Positions 23,691 to 36,132 of a DNA stretch of 64,000 nucleotides are shown piece after piece (position 1 is the first letter of the stretch; each line of letters starts with the position of its first letter). The notes under the pieces are model-generated. The model was given only the letters and a program-made list of their open reading frames with translations. It did no database searches and was not told the DNA's origin. The translations under genes were made by a program, and so were the position numbers. The stretch is from Sporodiniella umbellata (taxonomy: Eukaryota > Mucoromycota > Mucoromycetes > Mucorales > Rhizopodaceae), in NCBI GenBank assembly GCA_025677835.1, contig JAIXMR010000093.1, positions 1 through 64,000 of the forward strand, read 5' to 3'.

Positions 23691-23972
23691 ATCGTATCGC
23701 TCTATTTGGTTTATATTCCTGCACTAATGTTTATTGACCTTGCGATATTGTCTTTCATTGCATATGGCTAACTATAAGTTTTATAATAGAGTTTTTGCAG
23801 TTAATGCATTTGTACGTCTTTGGCAAATTTGACTGTTTTTTACAGAGAACCTTTTAGGCTGCCTACCGATCACGGCTTTGAAATTTGTTTTCTTTGGTTC
23901 ACACTATATACTAAGGTTCTTGCCTTAGCGTTAAATTTTTTTTAGTACGATACCGTTTTGGCAAAAGGTGTA

Positions 23973-24067
23973 TATTCTTGTTTAGTTTCGGGCTTTTTTG
24001 ACAGTTTTTTTCAACTAAAGAACAAAGAGCTGGAATCGCATCTCAAATGTGACTGTCGATGACTCTA

Positions 24068-24109
<42 letters not shown>

Positions 24110-24162
24110 GTTTTGCTTTGAAACACAAACACTTTTCTTTCAACCTTTTAACGATCCTCGCC
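23973..24162. promoter_or_regulatory. PRS1 promoter/leader with a 38-nt poly-T tract
   Basis: An uninterrupted T-run at 24071-24108 lies 54 bp upstream of the PRS1 ATG. Poly(dA:dT) tracts exclude nucleosomes in fungal promoters; that role here is inference. Confidence 0.5.
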
Positions 24163-25657
24163 ATGCGTAACACGAAGCTCTTAGCCGGCTCTTCACATCC
24201 AGAACTCGCTGCGCTTGTCAGTAAGCGTTTAGGAGTACCTCTTGCAGAACGTACTTTGAAAAAATTTAGTAACCGGGAAACAAGTGTCGAAATTCGTAAG
24301 TTGCTGAAAAAGAAAGTATGCATGTGTTTATATCTGTTTTGATGCTTTGAATGATAGAGGTCTCTGTACGTAACGAAGATATTTTTATTATCCAATCCGG
24401 CTCCCAAAACATGAACGACAATATCATTGAACTCTGTATTATGATTCAAGCTGCACGCATTGGCTCCAGTAAGCGTATTACTGCTGTTCTTCCTTACTTT
24501 CCTTACTGTAAACAAAGCAAGAGAAAAGGAAGAACAAGTATCACAGCTAAACGTGAGATTTGGTACATTATATATGAAACAAATACTAATTGCTTTCTAT
24601 AGTTGTTGCAAATATGTTGGCAGTTGCTGGTGTGGATCATATTATTGTAAGTCTAAAAAAAAAATCTAGTACATTTTTTCACTAATGAGAAAATACGCTC
24701 TCTTTCAGACTATGGATCTTCATGCTTCTCAGATGCAAGGTTTTTTCCAACGCCCTGTAGATAACCTTTATGCGGAGCCTGTCATTGCTCGATGGATCAC
24801 ACACTCTGTCCCTAACTGGCAAAACGGTGTGATTGTTTCAAAGAACGCTGGTGGAGCCAAACGGTACAAACGCAGAGCACACATATACACACAAAAGAAA
24901 GTCCCATTCTAATTCATATGAATATTTAGTGTGACTTCTTTGGCTGACGCTTTACGCCTTGATTTTGCTTTGATTCACAAAGATCGCTCTCGTTTGGGCC
25001 CTCAAGGTCATAATCGCCCCTATAGTGGTATGCCCAAATCTGGAGAAGGTGACTCGACAGTGCGTGTATTTGAAGAGGACGATAATGTTGAAGAAAGCAA
25101 AGACTTAACAGCTTCTATTTCTTCGTTGAACGAAGCTGGTTTGAGCGCTGCTGTTAGTGTTGTCGCTGATAAAGATGGTGAAAGTACAATTACATTAGTT
25201 GGTGATGTGCGAGGAAAGATCGCCTTTTTAACTGTAAGAAACACAAAATGGATATCGACTGAATAGCTAATCAAAATACAGGACGATATTATCGATAATG
25301 TCGGTACCTTTTTGGATGCGGCAGAGCATTTAGTAAAGAAGTGTGGTGCCGATAAGGTGTACATTATTGCTACTCATGGTGTCTTGAGTGGAAATGCCAT
25401 TCAAAAGATAGAAGACTGCGCAAGCGTCCACAAATTGGTTGTCACAAACACCTTCCCTATGCCAAAAGAAAAGATGGAGCAATCTTCAAAACTTGTTATC
25501 ATTGATATATCAAATACACTCGCGGAGGCAATAAGAAGAACAGTAAGCGCTATACTATTATGTCTGTCAATATCTAACACGATACCTCCCTTTCTTTTTC
25601 TTTTTTCTTTAGCACAATGGTGAAAGTGTCAGTTATTTGTTCAACCATGCTGAATAA
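24163..25657 (+). CDS. PRS1: Ribose-phosphate pyrophosphokinase, Prs1 class
   Basis: Seven exons (24163-24295, 24358-24552, 24603-24646, 24709-24863, 24930-25233, 25282-25542, 25613-25657) give 378 residues. The family makes PRPP from ribose-5-phosphate and ATP for nucleotide, His and Trp synthesis. Seen: [15 protein letters not shown], the HASQMQGFF metal/ATP motif, [15 protein letters not shown], the PRPP-loop region [10 protein letters not shown], and the C-terminus [15 protein letters not shown]. The flexible catalytic loop reads [11 protein letters not shown] where active single-subunit enzymes have FPYARQDKKDK. An insertion of about 50 residues, acidic and Ser-rich ([11 protein letters not shown]), lies before the [10 protein letters not shown] strand. 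Both traits mark the Prs1 group, which in budding yeast acts in hetero-oligomers with another Prs subunit. So this gene probably needs a partner encoded elsewhere. Confidence 0.93.
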
Positions 25658-26553
25658 AGCCCAAACGAAAAAAAAAAAAAGCATCACTCCTTGCCTGCCT
25701 TACATCTTTTTTAAAAAGAAAGAATTTAACCTAGGGCCTTGTACTTCAGTTTTCTACGCTTGTATATACTTCTATTTGTGTATACAGGACAATTAAATGA
25801 CTTTTGTACGCGTTTTATTAATGGGTGCACTGCATCTAAAAAAAAAAACTGCCTCTGCAAAAACTTTGGCATGTCCATTACTATAAATGGAACACTTCCA
25901 TCTTATATGTGCTGTTTTTTCATCAATTCGCTAGTAGAAAGGAGTGAAAGCAATGAAAATATAAGAGGAGTAATTATATTTGAGATAGTTGTCCTCGCCA
26001 CTTGCAAAGTGCTTTGGACTCTACTCCTTGTTTCCCTGATCTGTAGTAAATAAAAGTATAAAGTGTTAAAAAAACACTGTTTTTGGATATAAAACATCCA
26101 AATTCATTTCTGAGTCTTAAAAATATAACAGAGAAGCAGAAAAAAAAAACTTTAATTTATATTTGTGTAGGTGTTCTCGATGGGTTAGCCCATTGACACT
26201 GGGCTCATAGTTTGGCGGAAATTATAAAGCAGTATGGAGCGTGCTCACAGTCCCTTTGGTTTGCTTCCTTTTTTAATAGAAATTATTAGAGTCCCTAGGG
26301 GGGTATATTCACTAAAAAGCATCAATTAAGTCCTAGAAATAGACCGATCATGTTTATCTACCACTATTTTCAAGTGGCGCGTCACAAAAAAAGAAATTTA
26401 AAAAGGAGGAGGCGACGGAGTTTTTGAGGGGGGAATGGGTATCAAAAAAGATTGAAGGAGTTTGTTTACTGTAAGTTTAATTATTTTTTTCTTTTTCTTC
26501 CTGAAAAGCATCAAAAAAACGAATTATACTCTCAATTCGCCCGTTAGTAGGTG
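25658..26553. other. Intergenic between PRS1 and the Bem2-like gene
   Basis: No supported coding region. The open frame 25739-26053 is Cys/Ile/Leu-rich with no family signal. A moderately GC-rich island at about 26165-26260 contains short self-complementary bits (GGGTTAGCCC) but no recognisable RNA gene. Confidence 0.45.
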
Positions 26554-29500
26554 ATGAAATCTAGAAAACAAAGAAGCAACACTAAGGATGTATCAGAATC
26601 TACGGTAGATCCTCGTAGTAACACATTCAACTTTATAAAGAATCGCTTTTTCCACAATACAAGCAGCTTTCAAAGACCGGCAGAGGAGCAAGACAAAGAA
26701 CCACTACCTTTGGAATGCACGGAATCGTTGCCAATAGTTGAACCTAAGTCACAAGTGGAGAGGTCTCTGTCAAGATCTTTTGATGAGCAATCTAACTCGG
26801 GTTTTCTTTGCGAAAATCTCAAAACTCAGCGCCCCATGTCGCTGTTGGACATGGAGTCTCTAATTCAACAGGCTGATCTCTCTCACGACCTGAACATTAG
26901 CCAAAACAAGCGCACTGGAGGACATAAAAAAAGAGCTAGCCTAATTATAGTCAAAGAGGGATATCTTTTTAAAAAAACAGATTTTCGTCCATTTCACAAA
27001 CATACAAAGCTGGAAAGAGGATGGAAACTATATAGAGTGGTACTTCGAGGACACAAGCTATACCTTTTCAAAGTTCTTTCAGAATCGCCTTTTAGATCAC
27101 TTTTTCCTTCTTCACCTTTAAGCATAGCCTCTTCGAATTATAGCAACTCTTCCACAGCTAGCTTGAAACTAGCTTCGCTTGATTTTGATCGCGAAGCTCA
27201 ACAAACACTATTCAATAGCAATACCCAGCCTCAAGGAATGCTGTTTACCGAGCTTCATCAAAACGGAATGTACACCAAAAGAAAAGTGTATTTAGTAGTA
27301 AATGATAGATATCTCTACGTTTGTGCTAGATCAGACAAGAAAAAAAAATGGAAAATCGAACAAAAGCTTTGGGCAGAACAGCTGAAGATTGCACAACTAA
27401 GCTCCTCAAATGCACTTGTATTTAGTCTCACCATGACCGGTCAACATATACAAGGAATATACTCCACACAAAAGTTTTACAGTGGTCAGGCTTGGATGCA
27501 GCTACTTCAGGATCGCTTTCAAAAGATACCTCCTTTTGCTGATGAAGATGCGTGTAGTAGTGAATCCAAAAGTAGTCTTGATCGTCTAGAGTCGATCTTT
27601 GCTAGATCGGAAGCCGACGTGTGCGACGCTACACAAAGACACCATCCCGGTTTAATTCAAAAAGCATACCCCGACAACGGTGGCTATATTGTAGGTGGGA
27701 GTCTCACTGCCCTCATTCACGAGCTGCTACGTACCGACAATGAGGAGTACATTCGTGTATTTTTGCTTAGCTACTCCGTATTTACCACTGGGTCAGTTGT
27801 GCTAAGCGAAATCAAATTAAATCTAGATACAACGTTGGAGAATCGAGCGCTCCACATATTTGCCATCTGGTGCCAAGATTATGCTTTGGATATTGTAGGT
27901 GATGTGGCTAGCGGCATTATTTCTATATTGGAAAAAATCGGCACGAACGATGCCAAAGTTTTAAAAAAGAGTGTGCTAGACACCATGGACACAAACGCAA
28001 AGCTTGCAGAGTGTGACGAAATAAGTAAAAATACAAATAGGAGCCCTAAGCAAAAATTAAACTAAACTTCTTTTGCCAAATAAGAATTTGGAGACAGCAT
28101 AGAAGAGACACACAGTCAGGAAGAAATTGATACTTCAGATATAGAAAATATTCTCGAAGTAAACGGAGGCACCATCAATTTATCAAATTTGCTCATCACT
28201 GGCTTGACCTCAGATATTTTTTTAAGGATTCATCCAGACAGCTTTGCTGACCACGTTTATTACTTTCACTTATCACGGCAAATCAGGCATGGTCCGGCTC
28301 TGAGAAACCCTGTATCCTACTTACCCAGACCTCAAACATCTGTGGAAATGTTAAACTCTCTTCTTTTCACAACTGCGTCCGCTCATTTTTTGACTAGGTT
28401 AGTAAGAAATCAACTATTAATTGAATCACAGCAATACCAAGGCATAGAGGGTACATTGTTGCGAACAAAGCTTTTAAACCACTGGATTCTCGTTGGGACT
28501 AAACTTTACCAGCTTGGGGACGCCACTGGTTGGTGTGCAGTTGCTATAGGCCTGTGCTCGGCAGGCATAGTAAGGTTGAGGGAGGCTTGGAGAGGGGTGA
28601 AGCGAGAAATGGTTCAAACCGTTCAGATTTCTTGGGCTCGTATATTGACGGAGTATGGCATGTTTGAACAAAGTATTTGGACAAGCGCATGGAAAAACGA
28701 AAAACACTTGAGGTTTTCTCGAATACTGGATCTAAAAAAACCAGGCGGCGTTCCCTTTTTTGGTACTATCAAGCAGGCCATCGACCGCTATCGAAAGCAC
28801 TCAACAAAGCCATTGGGAGCTGGCATTATAAACTTTGAAGCATACAGGTATGCTTACAAATCGATTAAACATAGCTTGGAGGAGTGGAAAGAAAGCTCAA
28901 GCGAGTTAAAGATAGAGGAGATCAATTGTGTAGGTCCACTCCAATCGTTCTTTGAGTATTCGGTGACAGATTTAGTATCCGTACCGCATGATTTAAACTA
29001 TCTACAAGAAGCTTCGTGGGCTTGCGAGCCCAGAGTTTATGGATATACAAACTACTTCTTAAGCCAGGTATCAACAGAAGCAAAAGGTAACTCAATTCTT
29101 CAGCTTCCCGTAATTTTGGATAGCTGTAAGCTCTGGGACAGTGAGTGGACCTTTGTCTATTCGCCCAAGAAAATGATTGCTGAAAACGTATGCTCTACTT
29201 CAAACCCATTTTCAAGCAAGCTAATGCTAGAAAGCACATCAAAAGAAAATAGCCCAAATATACAAAGACACCGAAGGCGAACTCTTAGTTTCCCTCCAGG
29301 CGCAAACCATATCATGGCAAGTGGAGAGTCTTACAGTAATAGGAAGGAGATCCTAGAGTCTATTAATAGTAGAACTTGGCTTGGGTCTCTTGCGTCAGGT
29401 CGTCAGCATTCCACCTATCCATCAAAAGCACTCATGGAAGCTCACAGAAAAAACAGAGCAGCTCGATCTAGTAGTGGCGAGTTTGATCTGGTTGTAGCCG

Positions 29501-32500
29501 AAGGTAATCTAATATTCAAAGTAGCTACTGTGCTGAGAAATGAGAAGCAAAACAACCCCTCCTTAAAAAGAATTGAATCAATACACTCGGTCCAGTTTTT
29601 AGACCAAGGTAAATATACATATATGTAAATATATACTCTTTGCTTTCTCTATACCTACCCAATAATTAAATAGAAAAAGAGACAGATGGAGGCGAGTCTG
29701 AGCTGCTGGTCACACTCAAAGGCGCCAGCTTTGAGTGTCTTGTAGAATGCCTCATTCGAGGCATAGATCCATATGAAGATGCCCTCAAGGACCAATGGCA
29801 AATGCTTTATCTTACAGAAGGACTTCAATATCAAACTAAAAGAGTGGTTATAGACGAAGAAAATTTTATCAATGTATTTTTCACCTCGTATCGAAGTTAC
29901 CAGTCACCGACCTATTTGCTCAGTGCTTTCCAAAAGTATTTTATTGAGTCGAAATCAAAATGCAAATTTGATTTAAAGAAAAAGAACAATTCATTAGCTA
30001 TATTGGAAGCATATTTTTCAAAGGACAATTTAAAAAATCCTGTCAGCCAAGAAAAAAGTTTAGAAGACGAAGTGACTTCATATGACTGGAAAAAAGTTGC
30101 ATCTATTCAGCTTCGAATTTTGAATTTGTTATTTTATTGGATAGAGGAGCACCCCTGCGATTTTATCGATGAACCAGAATTTATTCGTTATATAAACGTG
30201 TTCCTTGAAAAATCTACAGAAAGTTTAGATGACTGGTGTAACCTTTTGAAGAGTCATTTGTCTAAAGCATCATCTGACGAAAGCTGCTTAAGAGATATAA
30301 CGGATGCGCTTCACACGGGGGAAAAAGTTCAGCAAAAAATGGTTAAGCTTGAAGAAAAGTTTATCCAAAATACCTTGTCTCCCTCTTACGACACCAAATC
30401 AGTTGACTTTGATACTGACGCTATTACCGAATCACAAGCTTTATATGGCCAATTGATACGTGGATCAAAAGTCTATGGATTTGCATTATATTTAACCACG
30501 GATATGAAGCCACCCATCTCAATAGCCAAAGATCCAGTAGATGAAGAAGATAGGTGTCTAATAGATATATACTCTCCAGAAGTATTGCTAGAGCAATTGG
30601 ATAAAAACGCATCGCAGCTATTTGAATGCATTAGTATTCAGGATTGGTCACAAACGTTTGATTCTTTAGAGCTTCAATGTAATTGCCCGCATATGTGGCT
30701 ACCATCCCGCAAATCTGCTTACAATTCAAAGATATTCAATGCGTTTGCAACTGTTGCTGAGTCACCCACACCTTATCCTTCTGAATACCGTGTTCTTGCA
30801 GAAGAAGTTGTAATTTCAGACATATTCTCAGCAATACAAGGCGCCAGAAGGCCTGCTGTGTCACCATCTGCAGGTTCTGATGAGGATCTGCTATCATCCT
30901 TTCCACTATCAATACAGTGCCTCTACACTATACACTTTGTAATACGCAACTGGGCAATTCAAGAGATGTCCTCACTCAAAATCGATACTAAGAAACGCAA
31001 GATGCGTATTCACAAATTTCTGCAGATTGTTTTACTGAGTAAAACTTGCAGTGAAAAAATGGCCCTTTTTCCAGAACTCAAAAGATCTGAGTCCAATAAG
31101 AAAAGAGTCCCTGGGTTTGTAGAAAATGCGATAGCTAGCGCGCTTGTAAGCCCCGAAGTTAGACTGTTTACAAAAACATGGAATAGTATTGCTCTACAGT
31201 ATGGAATGAATAGTATAGAGTCACTAGAAAGCTTGTTAATAGCAATGCAGAAGGCGCCCTCCTCTATACCTTCTTTAGAAAAAGAAGCGTTTTGCTCTGT
31301 AGTTTCTCCCAGCTTGGGCTGGATACTCGAGCGCGTTGTTGAGATCTGCTTTACGGCACAGAACACCATTGAGAACAAAAAGAACTTGATCAATTTTGAT
31401 AAGAGAAGATACCTTTACCATTTTTTACAACTGGTGATTAATGTTCAAGCAGAAATCCATCAGCAGTTACACAACAATGTCGGTAGCAGAAATGTTAACA
31501 TGTCTTTTCTTGTTTTCCCTAGTTTTTTTAATGTTAGCTGGAAAGACCTAAAAGACCAGGCATCGCTAGAAAACAAGAAGGGAGCGTTACAGAATATGTC
31601 TTCTGGAAAAGTATTGCGAGGACCTTCAAGTCGATACTTAGGATCAAAGTCAAGCCCATTTAACAAGACGGTTGCAAAGCAGCTCGAGAGATTAAAAAAG
31701 GATTATAAAGAGAGAGACCATTCAGATAAAGACCCATCGTTTTTACAACAACGACTTCAGAAAAAGCACATCGATCAAACAAAACTAGAAAAACAAGAGC
31801 GGCCTCATAGCATGATGCCTAGAATCAACTCATTCATTAAAGGCCTAAGACCTCCATCGCTTGTAGTATCTCCTATTCATCATATTTTCCCAAGTAGCAA
31901 TAACCAGGACCAACATACTTCTTTCAAAGCATCTAATGTGGTCAATTTGATCAATTCAGCCACATCTGTAGCTAGGACATATACCAAAAGAGATTATGTT
32001 TTTCGTGTTGTGACAGAGGAAGGGGGGCAGTATCTTTTTCAAGGGACGAGCAGCAAAGATATGCTTGAATGGATAGGTAGTATAAATGATTCAGCGCGAG
32101 AAGGAACCATGAAAAGGCAAAGCGTGTTGGCTGCTGAGTCTAAAGATAACCACAATGAAAGAAGAAATGGTGCTCTTTTGATTGAAGCCCAATCCCGTCA
32201 TCCATCCCCATCTCATCGCAAGTCGGTTTTTGGGGTTCATGTCGACTGTTTAATGTCTAACGGGGTCATACCTCTAATTGTAGAAAAGTGTATAAAAGAA
32301 ATAGAAAAGCGTGGATTGGAGGAGGTGGGTATATACCGCGTTGCAGGAGCTGGTTCAGTTGTAAGTATGCTAAAAGCCGAGCTCAACAAAGACGTTCAGA
32401 AAGTGGATCTCGGAAACTCAAAATGGGCTGATATCAATGTCGTGGCAGATTCTCTTAAGCACTTTTTGCGAGAGCTTCCAGAGCCTCTGATGACATATAC

Positions 32501-32985
32501 GCATTATGATGAATTCGTCCATGCTTCAGGTAAGAAGGATAGCTTTGATCGAATTCAACATAGTTTTTATTTACTTAATTTAACTTATGATAATACAGCT
32601 TCGGAAGATCATGATCAACGCGTATATTTGATCAAAGAAGTTATAAAAAAGCTTCCATATAACAACTATACCCTTTTAAAGAGAATAATTGAGCATTTTG
32701 TCACGTAAATTTTTTAATTTTGCTCATTTTACCCTATTTAACATAAAAAATAGTGTAACTGATTTTGAGGGAATCAATCACATGTACGCAACAAATCTAG
32801 CGATAGTTTTTGGCCCAACCTTGCTACAACCAACACCAGGCCCTGCATTGTTTGCTACGACTATGTCTAACTTAGGGCATCATCAGAACATTGTCAAGTA
32901 TCTGATCCTTAATTACCATTATTTTTTTGATGTTGAAGGTGAAGAACTAGAGTCAAAGGAAGAGCAAATATTAGATGTAGAGTAA
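26554..32985 (+). CDS. BEM2: Bem2-like polarity regulator: PH, RasGEF and RhoGAP domains in one protein
   Basis: Four exons (26554-28024, 28085-29608, 29674-32704, 32754-32985) give 2,085 residues with a closed frame, close to the roughly 2,170 of yeast Bem2. Order seen: disordered N-terminus; PH-like region about 130-325 (VKEGYLFKKTDFRPF ... GQAWMQLLQDRF); RasGEF N-terminal (REM) module about 370-480 (GGSLTALIHELL); CDC25-type region about 515-820 (ILVGTKLYQLGDATGW, VQISWARILTEYG); a second REM-like stretch about 1035-1160 (FINVFFTSYRSYQSPTYLL); the end of a second PH domain near 1775-1805; and a RhoGAP domain about 1850-2065 with the arginine finger in GIYRVAGAGS and the SLKHFLRELPEPLM motif. 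Intron 3 splits the RhoGAP before FEGINHMYATNLAIVFGPTL. Expected role: inactivation of Rho GTPases during polarised growth and wall control. Whether the RasGEF part is catalytic cannot be judged here. Confidence 0.9.
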
Positions 32986-34520
32986 AGAAGAACACGTACC
33001 GTTTGGCTTTTTTTCTGTACAAATATATGTATTGTTTGTTTTCTCATACTGTATGCGGCTGGACCCCTTTTATTACTACCATAGACAAACGATGGGCTTA
33101 CTATGGTTGCTTTTAGAAAATCAAGCAAATAAAGTTTTATAAATACAAATATTTTATTTTTATTGTATACTTTTTTTTTTTTTTTTTTTTTCAAATTTAA
33201 TAAAAGCAGGTGTTTAATGTAAAATAAATAGAAAAATCCAGAGAGCATATATGTAAGTACATACTAAAAAAGAGTCATACATACAACGTCTGGCACTCAC
33301 CAAGTACTACTAGCCTTTTTTGAGTTTTTTTTACGTTATTGAAATGGCGTTTATTCGCCAGTTTTGAAGTATACTCCTTTGTAATATTCAATAAAGCTGG
33401 GTTTTTAGAACCAATCTTTTAGGCTGTTTCTAGACATTACAAAAAATAGAAGCAAAAAGCAATATAATCGGTTTATCAGGAGGTTCCTATTTTTTTTTTT
33501 TTTTTTTTTCATATTTACGGATTAGCTATGCCCATTTTTGATTGCTACTGAACTGTTTTGTTCGGTAGAGCGGAAAACCTTTCATTTTGATAATGAGTCG
33601 TATTTGTCTATTACTAGCAGCAGACTTATCAAGCTTAAAGAAATATTTTTTGGCTATATATATTAATGTAGCAGAAAAGATAGGCGCCATTGAGAAGACA
33701 GCTACTGGGTAATAGCTCTGAGATATTACGTATTTTCAAGTTATTTTCGAATGCTGTAATCGCTACCAGAATCCGTATCGTACTGCTTACATGGCTCACG
33801 TGCAGTTCATATGTGAACAATAAACTTCTTCATTACATCGGATGTACTTGAATCTTGAAACTGAAAAACCTGACCTTATCTTGGACTGCGTAGCCCTTTT
33901 CGTATTATTTACTATACTTTTTCTTCAGATATACCTTTACATTTTCTAAGTAATGATGGCCAGGCAACAAAGGTAAGGTGTACTTGAAGTCTACGTTTTT
34001 AGCTGCTCTTTAGCTTTTTTTTTTATTTAATAGCACGTAAAACACGACAATACGGCAATATTTCAAGCAAAACGACGTAGTTCTGTAAGCTACGTCCACT
34101 ATAACTAAGAATGCGAAAATGGCCTCAGCTTAAGCTTTAATTAACTACGGACTTATTTCTCGGAAGCATTTAATGTATACCTTTACATAAATTACATACT
34201 CATTTCTTTTGTAGAAAGCAATGGCTAGTTGACAAAAAGCTTTGAGTGGCATTTTGTGAACCTTTAATTAGCAGTCTTGAATAAAAATAGAATTGTAGTA
34301 CAGCCCAAACATCATTAAGGTCACACAAATCCAGGGATGTGCTACACAAGAGCCTTTTCTTTGCAGGAGCATAAACAGGAAAGGCCTTCAACAGATTTTA
34401 AACGAGTCCCGTATCGTATAGGTTAAAAAAAAAAAAAAAAAAAGTAAGGCAAAGAGCATAAAAAAAAAAGAAATCATTGCAGCCACTTAAAACTTTTTTT
34501 CTTTTCTCTTCCACAACAAA
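32986..34520. other. Intergenic between the Bem2-like gene and Skt5/Chs4
   Basis: AT-rich with poly-T runs at 33171-33192 and 33491-33509. A short perfect hairpin (TGGCG-TTTATT-CGCCA) is at about 33344-33359. No coding region or RNA gene recognised. Confidence 0.5.
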
Positions 34521-35927
34521 ATGACAACATTACCTCCTCATTCAGGTTTCCATGGCGAACTTTCTCAAACTGATTCTAACTACTCCTCAACCAACATATC
34601 GAGAGAGTCTTTAACTACAGACACCACCAACTCATCTGGATCGATGCCTCCAAGACCTCCTCCTCACAAAGTTGACACACAGTATGGCATAGCCTGTATA
34701 CAATCACCTGCACCTGCCTTTCAACCATGCATAATAGACAAGGACTATCTTCACAGCAGTTCTCTAGAGACTGCCTTGATAGCTGCTAAAAACCGTAATG
34801 AACGATTGTGCTCGGTTAACCAAGAGTTCCCGCCCATTTCAGCCGAAAATGTTCACAACCTACGAACAGCTTCCCAGGCGGGACCCCAGGACAGATTGTT
34901 TTTTGCTCGCTATCTACTTGAAGCGACTCACCATTTGCAGAGCTCCTCTGAAGACGTTCAGCGAGCACAACATCTTAAACAAAAAATGGAACAAGAAGCG
35001 ATCCACACACTCAAGAGAGCATCGGCTCGCAAAGCCGGCTGTGCCGAAGCGCAATTCTTTTTGGGTAATTGCTACGGCCATGGTCTATACGGCCTCAAGT
35101 TGGATCTTGAGAAGGCTTTTGGGCTTTACCTTCAAGGATCTAAATCAAACCACCCAGAGTCCACCTACCGAGTTGCCGTCTGCTATGAGCTCGGCTTGGG
35201 TGCTAAACGAAGTCGAAAACATGCGGTACAGTTCTACAGAAAAGCGGCCAATCTCGGTGACCCCTCAGCTATGTATAAGTTGGGGATGATGAGCTTGAAA
35301 AGCCAGCCAAAAGAGTCACTTTCATGGTTTTTAAGAGCGGCACAGGTGGCTGACGAAAAAAACCCACATGCTCTACATGAACTGGGGTTGATCCACTGTG
35401 GTGAGCATGGCTTCATTCCTTCTGTTGTGCCTGATGTAGACTATGCGCGTGAATTGTTTAGTCAGGCAGCCCTTCTTGGCTACGCCCCTTCACAAGTACA
35501 GCTAGGAATAGCGTATGAGCACGGTAGCCTAAACTGTCCAAAAGACGCAGTTCGTTCTATTGCTTGGTATTCTCGAGCAGCTGAACAAGGCGATACTGAG
35601 GCTGAGTTAGCTCTCTCAGGTTGGTTCTATACAGGAGCAGAAAATGTGATGCCTTCAGATGGCATGTTGGCCTATCAGTGGGCAAGAAAAGCAGCTGATA
35701 AAGATTTTTCTAAGGCGGAATATGCAGTAGGGTTTTATACAGAATTAGGTGTCGGCGTGCCTCAAAATTGGGCAGAGGCTAAAATCTGGTACACGAAAGC
35801 TGCTAACCAAGGAGAACCTAAAGCTATCCAGAGATTGCATGACCACAGTCAGTCACTCAAACAACGCCCAAAGCGAAACAAGAGTGGGAATATAGACTTC
35901 AAAAACTCAGACTGTACCATTATGTAA
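34521..35927 (+). CDS. SKT5: Skt5/Chs4-type chitin synthase III activator with Sel1 repeats
   Basis: Single exon, 468 residues, one of the few intronless genes here. The N-terminal 110 residues are Ser/Thr/Pro-rich and disordered. Sel1-type tetratricopeptide-like repeats fill about 125-450; clear units include AEAQFFLGNCYGHGLYGL, STYRVAVCYELGLG, PSQVQLGIAYEHGSL and AEYAVGFYTELGVGVPQNW. The last four residues are CTIM, a CaaX box predicted to be farnesylated, as in yeast Chs4 (Skt5), whose prenylation aids membrane association. In yeast it activates chitin synthase Chs3 and links it to the septin-bound Bni4 scaffold. A ChAP gene, another chitin synthase III factor, lies about 5 kb away at 41.3-44.1 kb. 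The 3' end converges on the APSES gene. Confidence 0.93.
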   Translation: MTTLPPHSGFHGELSQTDSNYSSTNISRESLTTDTTNSSGSMPPRPPPHKVDTQYGIACIQSPAPAFQPCIIDKDYLHSSSLETALIAAKNRNERLCSVNQEFPPISAENVHNLRTASQAGPQDRLFFARYLLEATHHLQSSSEDVQRAQHLKQKMEQEAIHTLKRASARKAGCAEAQFFLGNCYGHGLYGLKLDLEKAFGLYLQGSKSNHPESTYRVAVCYELGLGAKRSRKHAVQFYRKAANLGDPSAMYKLGMMSLKSQPKESLSWFLRAAQVADEKNPHALHELGLIHCGEHGFIPSVVPDVDYARELFSQAALLGYAPSQVQLGIAYEHGSLNCPKDAVRSIAWYSRAAEQGDTEAELALSGWFYTGAENVMPSDGMLAYQWARKAADKDFSKAEYAVGFYTELGVGVPQNWAEAKIWYTKAANQGEPKAIQRLHDHSQSLKQRPKRNKSGNIDFKNSDCTIM

Positions 35928-36078
35928 TAAACCAGCCTATCCCTTACAAAAAGACGCCAAAGATGTTTATAAAAGCAAAACATACCTGTTTTATTAAAAT
36001 AACAATAATAATAATAATAGTAATAGTGGAGAAAGAAAAGGTTTTCAATGCATAATGAAAAAAGGGTATATTTATATA

Positions 36079-36110
36079 CATATACATATATATATATATA
36101 TATATATATT
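36079..36110. repeat. (TA)n tract between convergent Skt5 and APSES genes
   Basis: TA dinucleotide run in the 205-bp spacer between the two 3' ends. Confidence 0.85.
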
Positions 36111-36132
36111 AGTTAATGAAAAGAGAGGACAA

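Larger units (their letters stand above)
22484..23972. mobile_element. TA-flanked inverted-repeat unit, possible non-autonomous Tc1/mariner-type element
   Basis: The sequence at 22484-22518 and the reverse complement of 23938-23972 agree at 33 of 35 positions (shared core CACCTTTTGCCAAAA, then ATCGTACTAAAAAA), and identity ends abruptly outside a TA dinucleotide at both ends. Terminal inverted repeats with TA duplication are the hallmark of the Tc1/mariner superfamily. The 1.49-kb interior shows no transposase and no DDE/D motif that I can find; it contains one 105-codon ORF near the left end and a pair of 20-nt direct repeats near the right end. It could be a non-autonomous or decayed element that captured a gene. 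The alternative, two separate old insertions in opposite orientation, cannot be excluded. Confidence 0.5.

Noticed and set aside
26165..26260. Possible structured RNA gene
   Set aside because: Contains short complementary words but no cloverleaf, box motifs or snRNA consensus that I can identify.
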